Shown: positions 46,021 to 58,056, counted from the first letter of the stretch. The stretch: 64,000 bases of DNA from Fusarium oxysporum f. sp. lycopersici 4287 (GCF_000149955.1 NC_030992.1:2407477-2471476); one strand, 5' to 3'. Numbers and translations: made by a program. The notes: generated by a model not told the origin, from the letters alone.

Positions 46021-47440
46021 TGAAACGTTCGGAGGCGTTGGGAGAGAAGAGACCTTTTAGACCAAATTTTTCTTTGTAAGGCACCTCAGGCTACGGCGTT
46101 TATAGGGAAATACCAAGGCGGAAAGTTACTCAGAGTCTATGAAGTGGACTCCACGCATTACGGAGGCATGCTATATATCACAGTATGACAAGAAGAGCTT
46201 GACAATACAGCAGGAGATAGGTGCTAGCGTAACGTCATCAGAATCCTTTTTATACCGGGGAATGAGCAGGCAGTTCACTGCGATAGTGCGCTTTGTTGAA
46301 ATTCGTGAAAGTCTTCTTTTCGTAAAGAAACCATTTATCTCGGGACTGTCGAAGAGCCACTACCCTTATCGATTCGTATTTCTTGGGTCTTCATCGGCGA
46401 GTGAATCACTTGCGGCTGCGTTGTCGGGATATGCCCCACCCACTCGGTTACGTCGCAAACAAGAGCGGATGTCTTGCGTGTGAAACCTGTCGTGGGAAAG
46501 GTTTGATGGGGAGTTGATATGAGAAGACCAGAGCGATATGTGTGACGGGGCTGCCTTTATATGTACGTTTTGGAGAACAGTTTCTTTTATAGAGTATCTC
46601 ATATGTTCTGATAAATATACGTTGATCTTCATTCTCGATGACATATTCATAGTTTTTATTAAATTCATCAGAGCTTGTCAACTCTGGTCTTGTGACGTGA
46701 CAATCAAGAACCGCATGTCCGCTGTATTCCCCTTATCAAGTCCGTAAGTCAAAGTTTATTCAGATTATGTAAACTGGGCCAGGAACGCACAAGCTCAAGG
46801 GCTGGACTACTTCCTGCTGCCAATTAAGTCTGCCGAATTACAAGCCGAAATCGGCCAGGAGATTTACTCACCTCAAAAATATTTTGGCTTGGCCTGACAT
46901 GATTGCGCCGGAGAACGGCAAAGCCGTTATCTATCAGGGGACAGATTCTTCCGTCCACTTACAAGCGAGGAAGGTGGAGACTCGATTTCAGTTGAAGTAA
47001 ACGAGTCAAATTGTGTAGATCCTCACAGCACAAATGAACTGGCCCGGCATCTTCACTCATGCTGGCAGGCTGGTCACTATGGTAGTGGGGAGATGCTCAT
47101 CCGCGTCCGCAGCGGAGTATTTGGTGGATAACCTTAACAAGTTAAAGACTTCCATATGATTGTATCGGCCACGGCCGTTAACCGCTAATAACCTTGCGGC
47201 TTTGAAGTACTGGTACTATCTATTCTTGTACCCATGGAGGGTAGGTATCTTAGTACTTGTCGCCTGTTCTGTGCCGGCGGAAGGAGTGTGGAGTTTGCTA
47301 TGACTCCTCTTTTTTCTCTCGCCCGAACTACTGCTAAATATTAATCTTGCCTCGCCCTTTCTCTTCCTCTTACCATTCTTCTTCAAGCACTCCCCTTCGT
47401 GATACACACATAACGTGCGCATTTCCCAGCAACCGCTAAC
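46021..47440. other. intergenic region upstream of asparagine synthetase gene
   Basis: A 1.4-kb region with the UBC9 3' flank and the asparagine synthetase promoter. A TGACTC at 47301-47306 is a partial match to the Gcn4/Cpc1 site TGACTCA, about 135 bp before the start codon; the last base differs. Frames such as 46139-46483 (+) have no recognisable content. Confidence 0.45.
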
Positions 47441-49819
47441 ATGTGTGGCATCTTCGCCTGTCATCGGTACGCTCCCTCCCTTGCGAAAATGAACATGGAT
47501 CTGTTTTGGTGGTTTGGAGGGGCATGAGGACCCCGCCATCAATTGGGATTGGAATTGAAATCACCCCGCGGTCGGAGGAGGAAACGAAGAATCATGGCAT
47601 GACTAACATTTTGCGTCTCTGTAGTCATCCTGACGTGGAAAAATTCAAGCCCACGGCCCTGAAGCTCGCAAAGCAGTATGTATCACAATGGTCGACTAAG
47701 GCACAACCCTCCGAATTAACCTGAATTATGCAGAATCCGTCACCGTGGCCCCGACTGGAGTAAGTAAAAACAACACCAATGCTGCAGCCCTCACACGGTC
47801 GCAAGTACTAAAGTAGAATGTTCAGGTGGAAGCGTGATTGCCAACCACACCAGTAAGCCCAATTGACTATCAAAGCACAAAAGCTTTTGGTTCTGACTCT
47901 CTTGTTTAGTTCTCTGCCATGAGCGTCTCAGCATTGTCGGTGTTGGTAAGTCGAAAGTCTTGCGCCTAGATGCATCCTTTAGCTAACGATTATTCCTCCA
48001 GAGTCCGGAGCCCAGCCCCTGACCAACGCCGACGACAGCATCATCCTCGCTGTCAACGGTGAGATCTACAACCATCGTCACATTCGAAAGAACCTCAAGG
48101 AGCAATACCACTTCAAGACCACATCTGATTGCGAAGTTATCATTCCCCTGGTAAGAGGACTAATTGATGGATGGCTTAAGGAAGAATAGCAAGCTCACAA
48201 CAGATTTCCTGCAGTACACCGAGTTTGATACCGATTGCCCCAACCACCTCGATGGCATGTTCTCTTTTGTCCTCTACGACAAGAAGCAAGATCGCACAAT
48301 TGCGGCCCGCGACCCTATTGGTATCACCACCTTCTACCAAGGCTGGTCCTCCAAGGAACCCGGAACCGTTTACTTCGCCTCCGAGCTGAAGTGCTTGCAT
48401 AGCGTTTGTGATAAGATCGTTGCTTTCCCCCCCGGTCACGTTTACGACTCCAAGACTGGCGAGACGACTCGCTACTTCAAGCCTTCTTGGTGGGACCCTA
48501 AGAAGGTTCCCAGCAACCCCGTTGATTACAAGGTTCTCCGACATGCTCTTGAGAAAGCTGTCCGAAAGCGACTCATGGCTGAAGTCCCCTTCGGAGTTCT
48601 CCTTTCTGGTGGCCTTGACTCGAGTCTGACAGCATCCATCGCTCAGCGTGAGGTGACCAGACTTCGAAAACAGGCTCTTGAGGCTAACGGCAACGTTCTC
48701 CCTGTTGAAAACCCTGACACTGGTGAGGGTCTCGTCGGCGTTGACGATGATGATCACCTCGATACTCTGACATACCTCCCTCAGCTCAACTCCTTCTCCA
48801 TCGGACTGCCTGGTTCTCCGGACAACAAGGCCGCACTTGAGGTCGCCAAGTTCCTTGGTACCAAGCACCACGTCATGACCTTCACCATCGAGGATGGTCT
48901 CAACGCTCTTTCAGATGTTATCTTTCACCTTGAGACCTACGATGTCACTACTATCCGAGCCTCCACCCCCATGTATCTCTTGTCACGAAAGATCAAGGCC
49001 ATGGGTATCAAGATGGTTCTGAGTGGAGAGGGAAGTGACGAGATCTTCGGTGGCTACCTGTATTTCCACGCTGCCCCTGATAAGGAGGCTTTCCACGAGG
49101 AGACAGTTCGCCGTGTCAAGAACCTGCACTTGGCTGATTGCCTGCGAGCTAACAAGTCCACCTCTGCTTGGGGCCTTGAAGCTCGTGTTCCCTTCCTCGA
49201 TAAGGAGGTAAGTTCAGTTCTATTGCAGTAGTTGTTCCCCAGAAACTAAGAGTGATAACAGTTCCTTGAAACATCGATGAACATCGATCCTCAAGAGAAG
49301 ATGATCACCAAGGACAGGCTTGAGAAGTACATCATTCGCAAGGCTTTCGACACCTCGGACGAGCCTGACGAACAGCCCTATCTCCCCGATAACATCCTCT
49401 GGCGACAGAAGGAACAGTTCTCCGATGGTGTCGGCTACGGTTGGATCGACGCACTCAAGGACAACGCCGAGAAGCAGGTGACAGACGAGATGATGAAGAA
49501 CCCCAAGCCTGAGTGGGGTAACGATATTCCAGATACCAAGGAGGCGTACGTTGAGACCGGTTTCGTGCAGTTGAATAAGACTAACAATGAATAGTTACTG
49601 GTATCGATGCATGTTTGATGAGCACTTCCCCCCTCACTGCGCGTCGACCGTCATGCGCTGGACCCCCACTTGGTCCAAGCAGACTGACCCCAGTGGCCGG
49701 TACGTAATTTCTCTATCCCCAGAGCTGGATGGTCGGTGGTCCAAAAGGAAACACGCTTGCTAATGTCTTGTTGCAGAGCCATTTCCACTCACAACGCCAA
49801 ATATGATAACGCGGCTTAA
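47441..49819 (+). CDS. ASN1: asparagine synthetase (glutamine-hydrolysing)
   Basis: Ten exons fit a single frame: 47441-47466, 47625-47675, 47734-47759, 47826-47852, 47910-47945, 48002-48150, 48215-49207, 49262-49545, 49595-49699 and 49777-49819, giving 579 residues (yeast enzymes ~572). It makes asparagine from aspartate, glutamine and ATP. The N-terminal glutaminase domain starts MCGIFAC, where Cys2 becomes the nucleophile, and has [19 protein letters not shown] and NGEIYNH. The C-terminal synthetase domain has the PP-loop [13 protein letters not shown], then SIGLPGSPD and [16 protein letters not shown], and ends with [24 protein letters not shown]. The five tiny 5' exons (26-51 nt) are unusual but each junction rebuilds a conserved motif. 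Likely under general amino-acid control, as is known for this gene in other fungi. Confidence 0.96.
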
Positions 49820-51164
49820 TGACATAGCGAATCGAGCAAACATCAAGCACAGCGAGCTTACTTGCCTCATTGTAACTTACACTACCCTATCAGAGGTGTC
49901 TGGCCCAAACGAATATGAAGTGTATGTCTGGGTGTCGTTCTCCTGGAAGAAGAGAAAAGGCGTCTTGGATCTTGCTTACCAACCAACCGTGGAATGATGA
50001 TGGGAAAAGGTACGGAAAGATAGGGACTTGGGAAAGAAAAATAAAGACAAAAGTTCTAGAAACAAAGGATCGCATCATTTGCATAGTCGAAGCGTCGGTG
50101 AATGGTCGGTGAATGGTCGGTTTCACAGCAGTTTGAAATTGGCAGTAGGTGCAATGTGTCGTCCTGAGTTGTTTATGCATGAAGGGTCTTGACGTGAAAT
50201 GCCTGGAAAGAGGGTGTGGCCGACGGACCAATAGACGAGAATGAAGCCGGACATGGACACGTCGACTTCGGCCTTCAATCTACGGCTTCTAGGAGAAGTG
50301 TTTATCAGAAAACTTCTTTGGTATAGGTAGTACTTCACCCTACTTGCCTACTTACCAAACTAATGGGTCTGAGGTGCTGTTTCAACTACTAGTAGTGGTC
50401 AGTCAGTGATGGAGTCTCATGAGTTGTTAGTTGTTAGTCTCTGAGCTGTTCATGCGTTGACAACATGCAAACTGAATAAGGGATATGGATGGACATGATG
50501 ATGATGAAGGACTCGTTGGGCAGCGAGATGATTGCATGGACTTGATGCCCCAAAACCCTACAAGGCGGCACCTGTACGAAGCCTGAAGTCGAGAGGATCA
50601 GGCAATACCAACCTAGGGAATTTGAAGTTGCGATCATGGATGGTCTGTCTCCTCGGGAAATGGATGTGGCCTATCATCCAATTGACTTCTTTCCCTCCTC
50701 TTTGACCAACGCTTCTCGTTGCCGTCGTTCATTACCCCTCCACGTGGGCCCTGGCTCTGGGGGATACTGCTTAAATTAATTACATGATCTCCAGCTAAAA
50801 GTTGCCTTTTATCACCCGGCCAAGTGACAATGTGACACAGTCCCGACATCAGCCGACTTGGACTACCCCTGTGCAAATTCCTTGCGAGGCGCCGCACAGG
50901 GCGTCTTCAGAGCCTAGCACACAAGAGCTTCCCTAGCTATGCACTGAGCCTGAGCTGGTTCCAGCGGGGTTCCCCAACAAGAAAACCCTGTGCAGGAGAT
51001 CGGCCCTGTGTGAGTCTTCAATCCCAAGTATTTTCTGCTAGGCTCCATCATCTCCCACTCTCCTACCCCGTTCGTTTCTCTCACATCTCTGTCGAATTTC
51101 CAACTTCATTTTCATCACAACTTTCCTTTGAGACTTATATCTTCCGATACCATCCACCGCAACT
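49820..51164. other. intergenic region
   Basis: It lies between two + strand genes. It has a short tandem duplication (GGTCGGTGAAT, about 50095-50120) in the likely 3' flank of the asparagine synthetase gene, and a pyrimidine-rich porin promoter from about 51040. No gene is supported. Confidence 0.5.
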
Positions 51165-52739
51165 ATGTCTGTCCCCGCCTTCTCCGACATTGCCAAGCCG
51201 GCCAACGATGTATGCTTCTATCTCCCCTCCGTCGTCTCGACACCTCTCATTTCTCTGTTTTGATTTCTTGGGTTGTGACAATACCGAGACTTGAGCAGTT
51301 CATTTCTCGCTCTTTCGGAACTTATACCATGGAGTGAATTTGGATCATCAGCCTCAAGATCCCCTATTGCATTGATGTGCTCCGCACAATCAATTGCTAC
51401 TACAGATTCTTGATGTCCACGAGCTCTGCTAACTCTTGCGCCGTTCATAGCTCCTCAACAAGGATTTCTACCATCTCTCTGCCACGACCTTCGAGTTCAA
51501 GGACACCGCCCCCAACGGTGTTGCTTTCAAGGTTACCGGCAAGTCGAGCCACGAGAAGGCTACCTCTGCTGCTGTAAGTATTCCCGTTTCCGCAAACTCA
51601 ATGGCAGGCCGTTGTTCTTCGGGGGTTCGGAAGCTAGTGTTCGGTCAACCGCGGCTTTTGGTGCTGTTGACCAACTCGATTCACTACATCTTCATCACAA
51701 ACGAGCTCTTATCGAAACTAGAAAACGGCCTTGCTTTTTGGGACGTTCTTTCTTCTGCCTTCAGGTTACTGACTTTAGTCTTAAGATTGAGGGAAAATAT
51801 ACCGACAAGCCTACCGGTACGACATCACCATCTTTTCCTTCAACACCTTCTTCGCTTTCACCATCTCCGTCTCCACCACCCATACCTAAACCCCACCGCA
51901 AACAGAATCTCCCCTCTCTCAGCGTCTCGCGAATCCTCGGGCCTAAATCAGGCTGGCCGGTCGGATTTGCGACGTTTCTTCAACCTGGCTATGCTCAGCT
52001 GCTAATGTTCTATTCCCGTACAGGCCTGACCCTTACCCAGACCTGGAACACCGCCAATGCTCTCGACACTAAGATCGAGGTCGCCGACTCCCTCGCCAAG
52101 GGCCTCAAGCTTGAGGGTCTCTTCAACTTCCTCCCTGCTACCGCCGCTAAGGGAGCCAAGTTCAACCTCCACTTTAAGCAACCCGGTTTCCACGGCCGTG
52201 CCTTCTTCGATCTCCTGAAGGGCCCTGTTGCCAATGTCGACGCCGTTGTCGGCCACGAGGGTTTCCTGGCTGGTGCCTCCGCTGGCTATGATGCTAACAA
52301 GGCTGCTCTGACCGCCTACAGCGCTGCTGTTGGCTACGCTGCTCCCCAGTACAGCGCTGCCATCACCGCCTCTGACAACCTCAGCGTCTTCGCTGCCTCT
52401 TACTACCACAAGGTCAACTCACAGGTCGAGGCTGGTGCCAAGGCTACCTGGAACTCTAAGACCGGCAACGCTGTCGGCCTTGAGGTTGCCAGCAAGTACC
52501 GCATCGACCCTGTCTCTTTCACCAAGGTTCGTACAATCAAATTCGGGATGCTGTGGAAATGCGTGACTGACTCGTGCTCCAAAATATAGGTCAAGATCAA
52601 CGACCGTGGTATTGCTGCCCTTGCCTACAACGTCCTCCTCCGAGAGGGCGTCACCCTGGGTCTTGGTGGCTCTTTCGACACCCAGAAGCTCGACCAGGCT
52701 ACCCACAAGCTCGGTGCTAGCTTCACCTTCGAGGGCTAA
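51165..52739 (+). CDS. POR1: mitochondrial outer-membrane porin (VDAC)
   Basis: Five exons, 51165-51209, 51451-51573, 51786-51816, 52024-52526 and 52590-52739, give 283 residues, the length of Neurospora porin, which it closely resembles. VDAC forms the voltage-gated beta-barrel for metabolites in the outer membrane. Features: an N-terminal helix segment VPAFSDIAKPANDLLNKDFYH, many alternating amphipathic strands (TLTQTWNTANALDTKIEV; GAKFNLHFKQPGFHGRAFFDL), the VDAC signature area VNSQVEAGAKATWNSKTGN, and a closing strand LGASFTFEG. The first three introns are 241, 212 and 207 nt, far longer than most here. The third is a multiple of three with no in-frame stop. Exon 3 may begin at 51786 (best match to the family) or 21 nt earlier, adding seven residues. 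Confidence 0.95.
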
Positions 52740-53067
52740 ATTTCTCTCAGAAGTATTGAATCTCCCAATAGCAGAAAGCCCTCGTTAAAATATCCGCTCC
52801 AGAGCTGTTCTCCCCTCAGCAGCTCCTTGTACCTTCCAGGCTTGCATTGCGGTGGTCTCCGGGGATGTAGATTATGTCAAATAAAAAATCTCGAAGATGA
52901 TATCATGGCAAGTTGTTTCTCGTACTGCCGAGGAATAGATTCCATCTATGAAATGTTTTGAAGTAATGGTACCGTTTAAAACCTAGGGATGACGAACGCA
53001 AAGCCTCATGATGACAGTTATTCTCCGGGAGACACACCCGATCTTCCTGTCTGTAGCGTATGCCTGC
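52740..53067. other. convergent intergenic region
   Basis: 3' flanks of the porin gene and the convergent J-protein gene; no gene seen. Confidence 0.5.
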
Positions 53068-54039
53068 TTAACTCTTGTTCTTTTTTCGCTGCCCAATGCT
53101 CATGAACTGAATATATACGAGAGGCGCCAATATCGCAGTGGCGAGAATGCCCGATATTATGATAAAATGGCCTGTGATGGTTGCCTGAGGCTCAAAGCCA
53201 ATGTCATCATCACCCATCGCGCGCCTTTGCCTCCTATCTTTGCGCCGTTGGTCCTCTCTCCGATGTGTTCGCGTATGTCCCGCCTTGTCGAAGTGAGGAA
53301 CATCATTCTGATGTCCAAAAGGGTCATCACCAGGTCCCATTCCTCCATGGGAAGACTCATGACTAAAAGGATCACCCCATGGGCTCTTCTGACGACTATG
53401 CGATCCGCCTTGTTCATGTGGTGATGTGCTTCCACCACCTGTACTCTCTTCATGGGCCTTGCGACGCTTATCTGCCTGCTCTCCCCAGCCTCCGCTGCGG
53501 TAAAAGCTAGGCGGCGGACCGCGAAAGGTGCCTCTCCTGCGACTTAAACCTGACGGTGCGCGACCGCCAGGCTGATGAGAGTGGTAAGAGCCGCGATGGG
53601 AGTGAGTTTGTGGTGGGTGGTGGTGCAAACGAAGGACATCGCGATCGTAGGCTGCTCGACGAGTCTTGTCAGACAGAACAGTATATGATTCGGAGATCAG
53701 GGAGAACGTCGAAGATGCGGTTGGATCAGATGGATTTGCATCGGGATGGTGGGTTTTCGAAAGAGAATAGAAAGACCTGAACTGTTAGCTTTCCGCGCTC
53801 CGCAAGGATCGCAGGTAGGGGCAATACTTTTTTATTTCAGCGGGTGTTGCATCGTGCCTTATATTAAGCCTCTCATAGTGATTCTTATGTGCGACCTCAT
53901 CATGCCGCCCCCTTCGCTGCTGAGCTCGCAGCCCAATTGCGGCGATGTTTGATGTCCGACACCGGAGCAGTTTGTTGCTACATGTTGAAAGAATTGGCGC
54001 GGGGCGTAGGCTACAGAGGGAAGAGGGACGCAACGGCAT
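53068..54039 (-). CDS. membrane-anchored J-domain protein, probably mitochondrial
   Basis: Exon 1 (54039-53828) and exon 2 (53776-53068), split by a 51-nt intron, give 306 residues. The first ~45 residues are rich in Arg, Ser and Leu with almost no acidic residue, a mitochondrial targeting pattern. A J domain follows (NHYERLNIRHDATPAEIKKSFYSLSKTHHPDANP ... YTVLSDKTRRAAYDRD), with the HPD tripeptide that stimulates Hsp70 ATPase. The intron falls just before helix II, and the join restores the domain. The middle is low complexity, rich in His, Gly, Ser and Arg. One hydrophobic segment lies near the C-terminus (HFIIISGILATAILAPLVYIQFM), so it is likely anchored in a membrane. This is a fungal J-protein without a clear yeast one-to-one partner that I can name. 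Confidence 0.88.
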
Positions 54040-54046
54040 GCCGCAT
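54011..54046 (-). promoter_or_regulatory. overlapping upstream ORF of the J-protein gene
   Basis: An ATG at 54046 lies seven bases before the J-protein start at 54039, in a different frame, and ends at a TAG after 11 codons, past the main start. If the transcript includes it, scanning ribosomes would meet it first. Confidence 0.45.
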
Positions 54047-54588
54047 TACGGCCGAGGAAAGAGAATAACTAGGTAGAGAGGGTAGAGGAGAAATTAGAGG
54101 AGCTCCTTTAGAAATGTTGCAGAAGATTCGTGTAAGTGAGAGGGAGGCGTAGGTTCTTATTTTCGATGATGTAATCTCTGGAGGTAAATAGCATGCGTCA
54201 GGCGGGGCGATGCGCGTAGCGGGATGATTGATAGCTACCCAAGGTACCTTAGGTGCTGTTGAATGTGTTCATGGTTCAATGACATCAATTTGCTGCAGGA
54301 TAGAGTGTTTCTGAATCGTCATTGACTTTGTATAGATCATTTCAGTAGCTCATATTCGACTTTGATCCGGTGGGAAACCCCTGCGCACACTGTTCTCTCA
54401 ATATTCTAAGGCAACTCGGTATAGACTTGGCGTAGACTTGCTTGAGAAACGTAGGAAGTAATGTTGGAGGATGAAAAGGTCATTACTACAAGTATTTCGT
54501 ATACCAAGAAAAACAAAACCATGCACTTGTTACACTAGCCCATTAAAACACCAATAGCCCATAGCTGTACCGGGTGAAGGCCTGTAGA
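54040..54588. other. intergenic region
   Basis: Upstream region of the J-protein gene and 3' flank of the mannosidase gene, on the same strand. It contains a CCAAGGTACCTTAGG palindromic motif at about 54239-54252. No gene seen. Confidence 0.5.
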
Positions 54589-56398
54589 TTAATGGCCAAA
54601 TTTCCACCACGTTGTCTTTTTCTTGGGAGCCTCAACCTCCTCACCCTTGGGGCGCTTCAAGGGATGAGCCTCAGTGTTGAGCACCCACTCCTCCAAGTTG
54701 ATAACGTTGGGATCATCAAAGGTGAGATAGAAGTACTTGATTGTTTCTGACATCCAGAATGTCTAGCGAAAGTCAGTTTTTGTCAATGGTTTGAGAGCGA
54801 GCGCGACCTACCTCCATGTTATCACGCTTGTCGCTACCCTTCTTGTTAACGTCACTAATTGTAGCAAAAGCCTCTTGGGTCTCGGTCTGCTTGACGATGG
54901 CCTCCCACATACGCCAAGCGGCAGTACGCCAGACATCGTCGCCTGTGATGCGCCACATGTAAAACACACTCTCGATGGCCTCAGGGCGCAGGCGGTATTC
55001 TGAGTTTCGAACACGAACGAAACCCTCGGGGAGCTTATCCTTCTTCTCTACAGGCTTGTCACTCCAGCGGCACTTGCTGGTGATGGACTCGCAAGCTTCA
55101 AGCTGAGCGATTTCGGGCATGATATTGGTGGGGAAAGCATCGTATGCCCAGACACAGCCAGCGGTGAGACGAGAGCCGAGGTCAACGAAGTCGCTCCGGG
55201 AAAGGAGTTTACCAGCCAGAGCATATGTACCACCGACAAAGCATGTCAAATGCTGCATCTCAGCGGTTAGCTCAGGCTTGCTACCCTCTTCGCCTGCCAA
55301 AACATTGCCAGACATCAAGATATCCAGGTCCTCGGGGTTACGAGGCTTATATAGAATATGCTTGACAGCAGTATCGAGTGCCTTGGTGGTCATTTCAACG
55401 TATTCAGAATCCAGGCCACCCAACAAAGCATGCATCTTGGGCAAATATTCGTAAAGCGAATCTGCACCAGCGCCGAGGGTAAAGCGAGCTTCACCAACTT
55501 TCTCATCGCGGTAGTTCATAACATGGGGCCACAAGCCAGGAATTTTGGTCTTGTCCTGGTTGCGGTAGAAGAACTGCTTAATGCGCTCAGTGGCATCGTA
55601 GTACTTGGGGTTGCCAGTGATCTGGGACAGTCGGGTAAACTCAAGGCACATTGAGCCTCCCGCAGCGCCAGACATAGACTCGTCCGCCTGCTGGGAGCCA
55701 CTCTTGGCAGCCTTGAAATAGAGCCAGTGGGATGGCAATCGATTGGGGGTATCGAACGCGGCGTACAGCATTTCGCCTAGCTCAATGGCCTTGCCGAGCA
55801 GAACAGCTTCGTCAGAAAGCTCGTAGGCGGAGAGGAGGCCACCGAGATGACGGATAGCCACCTCGAACAGATTGAGGTAGTCGTCGCCAGTCCGCGACCA
55901 ATCGATCATGGCGACAACCTTGACGGCTTCCTTGAATTCATCCTTCATATCGAGAATCCACAAAGTGTCGAGGGCATCGACGATTTGGGCAGCCCAACCA
56001 GAAAATGTCGTCTTTCCACGGAGGGACACGGGCGCGAGCTCATCCCAGCCCCACGCATGCTTCTTGTAAGCTTCCCAGCTCTTGGTAAATGCTTGCTTGA
56101 TGGCTGCTTTCCTAGCCGTGGTTTCGCTATCTTCTTTATAGTCTTCGGCGCGCTCTTTCTGAATTCGCGGCAGTAGTTTAAACGTGCCGTTCGGTGGGCT
56201 CTTGATATCCTCAACCGGGTGGAAGACCTGTTGCTTGCTCCAATCGTAGCTGCTCGGAAGATAGTTATATGTGCCAATTCTCACAGTACGATAGCGCTCG
56301 TAGGGGCGAAAGTTATGGATCAGGAACCATGTGATAGCGATGAAGAGAAAGAGGCTAATGTAGCGACGACCTGGTCGTCCTTGAAATGTGGCTAGCAT
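54589..56398 (-). CDS. GH47 alpha-1,2-mannosidase (class I)
   Basis: Exon 1 (56398-54812) and exon 2 (54762-54589), joined over a 49-nt intron, give 586 residues. It should trim alpha-1,2-linked mannose from N-glycans in the ER or Golgi. A short basic N-terminus precedes a signal anchor ([18 protein letters not shown], residues ~13-30), so it is a type II membrane protein. GH47 signatures: [21 protein letters not shown], the LVDALDTL-like segment [63 protein letters not shown], and [20 protein letters not shown] with catalytic acidic residues. Exon 2 supplies [16 protein letters not shown] and the NTEAHP motif with the calcium-binding Thr, confirming the splice. Filamentous fungi carry several GH47 paralogues; which one this is cannot be told here. 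Confidence 0.95.
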
Positions 56399-58056
56399 GG
56401 TTATGATATGTGCATTACGGGGTGAAACGGTTAGATGTCGAAATGATGTAGTTATCTCAACTGGTTAAAGGCAGGTAGATGAAGAATAATTGGATCAAAG
56501 GAGCGACGTGAAGGGCGATAATGGAAGCACCGCGTAGCGAACGTTAGGGAGGGAGAAGGGAAGAGTTAATTTGCATGAGAAATATGTTACCTATCTAAGT
56601 AGTAGTAATCAGGCACAGTACCGACCGACCTTAAGGTGCCTTAGGTAGGGAATGTCTTGTATCTCACTAAATAAATGTGCGGCGCAAGCGTGGAGGCTCA
56701 ATAGAGAGACAAGAATAAGGGAGTGACATTGGTCCTGTTAGTGGAAGCCAAGTCCGCCAACTCCAAGGGAGGGTTGCATATGCGCCTATAAGGGGGGAGG
56801 CTTGCGTTAGTTGTTTATAGCTAATGAGCCATGTACATACAACAAATCCTGAACGATTCTCCATAGGCTTATCGTGTTCACAAATGCGACCGTAACGATT
56901 CTCAATTGAATACAAAGTCCATGGACGCCCGACCGTGTCCGTTGACAACAATTTATGACAAAGCCAGCCTGTCCCGACTGGGTGTGGCAGGAGTGTGATC
57001 TCATATAAGTACCCTTGTGCCCAGGTAGATATCGAGATTTGGTGTAATGGTCCAGGCCCCAATAGTTTGTCCCCCACCACAACCATTCACACTTAACAAA
57101 GTAGGTACTGCAGCCATTAAATCCCAAGCCCGCGAGCCCCTGACCCAATCTGCTTTTCCCTGTAAAGGGTACTAGGTATTGGATGGCTGAACGTCTCACA
57201 CACCTGATTCTTCTATGGTTCTCCTCTGAGTAAGAGAAATGGTCCAGATGAAGGCAATTTCGACGTCCACATATTATGCTGGCATACCTCAGGTATTTTG
57301 AGCACAGTAGGTATTCTGGTTAAAGACACAGTGGAGTGTCAACCTGGAATATGCCACCTTGTTTAGAAAGCCCATGGGATGCTTTTTTCACATTCCATGA
57401 ACCACCCCTTGCCTCACAAGAACTCACCTGCATATGGAAGTCACTTGTTCCTGCATAGGATGTTGAAGGTCAAAAGAACGGCTCAAGTTTGTTATCTATC
57501 TGGTAAAGACTGACTAAGGCCAACTCGGAATTTCAACGTAGGGTGCCAAAACACCAAACAAGTGAGTGACCCACGAGTTCTTCGATGTAGGGGTTTGCCA
57601 GTATTATATATATGGCGTTTCTTCCAACATCTCATCTCATATAACGATATCTGAAGGCAGTCTTTCGTTGCTGGCCACTTCTCAACAACTCTTCTAACCA
57701 CCACGTCCCTTGACCCTTCCACTATTGCACTGCTTTCTCAAGATCAAGACAATCTGCACAGGCCGGGCCTACTACGACCCTGTAAAGGCCGCCGTAGGTT
57801 GAGCCTCTGGCAATGCAACTCCCATGCCTTTGCCCCTGGCCTATCCAGCCGGGCGTCACCCATGAAACGGACACGGCACGGTCTCCACAGAAATGGGTGG
57901 TCTTGGAGGTGTCAGCCTTGCTGGGAAGACTTCACAAGAAGACAACAAAGTGAACCTCCCTCCGCGCTCAATGATCCGGCGGTGCTGACAAGTCGTGCAG
58001 CAGAGCCCTCAGGATGCAAAATTGGAATCATCTACCCGTAGTGCTCATGTTGTCCT
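56399..58056. other. intergenic region
   Basis: A 1.6-kb region upstream of the mannosidase gene and downstream of UPF1 (same strand). It contains CCTTAAGGTGCCTTAGGTAGG near 56629-56649 and related short copies near 57170. Frames such as 56667-57086 (-) have no recognisable domain. Confidence 0.5.

Noticed and set aside
48176..48871. A 231-codon antisense frame in the asparagine synthetase gene
   Set aside because: Codon-bias shadow of a highly expressed gene; the + strand protein is unambiguous.
51612..52589. A single 325-codon frame over porin introns 2-3 and exon 4 as a distinct gene
   Set aside because: Its C-terminal part is porin; the first part is intron sequence that happens to be open. 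Recorded instead as a possible intron-retention isoform.
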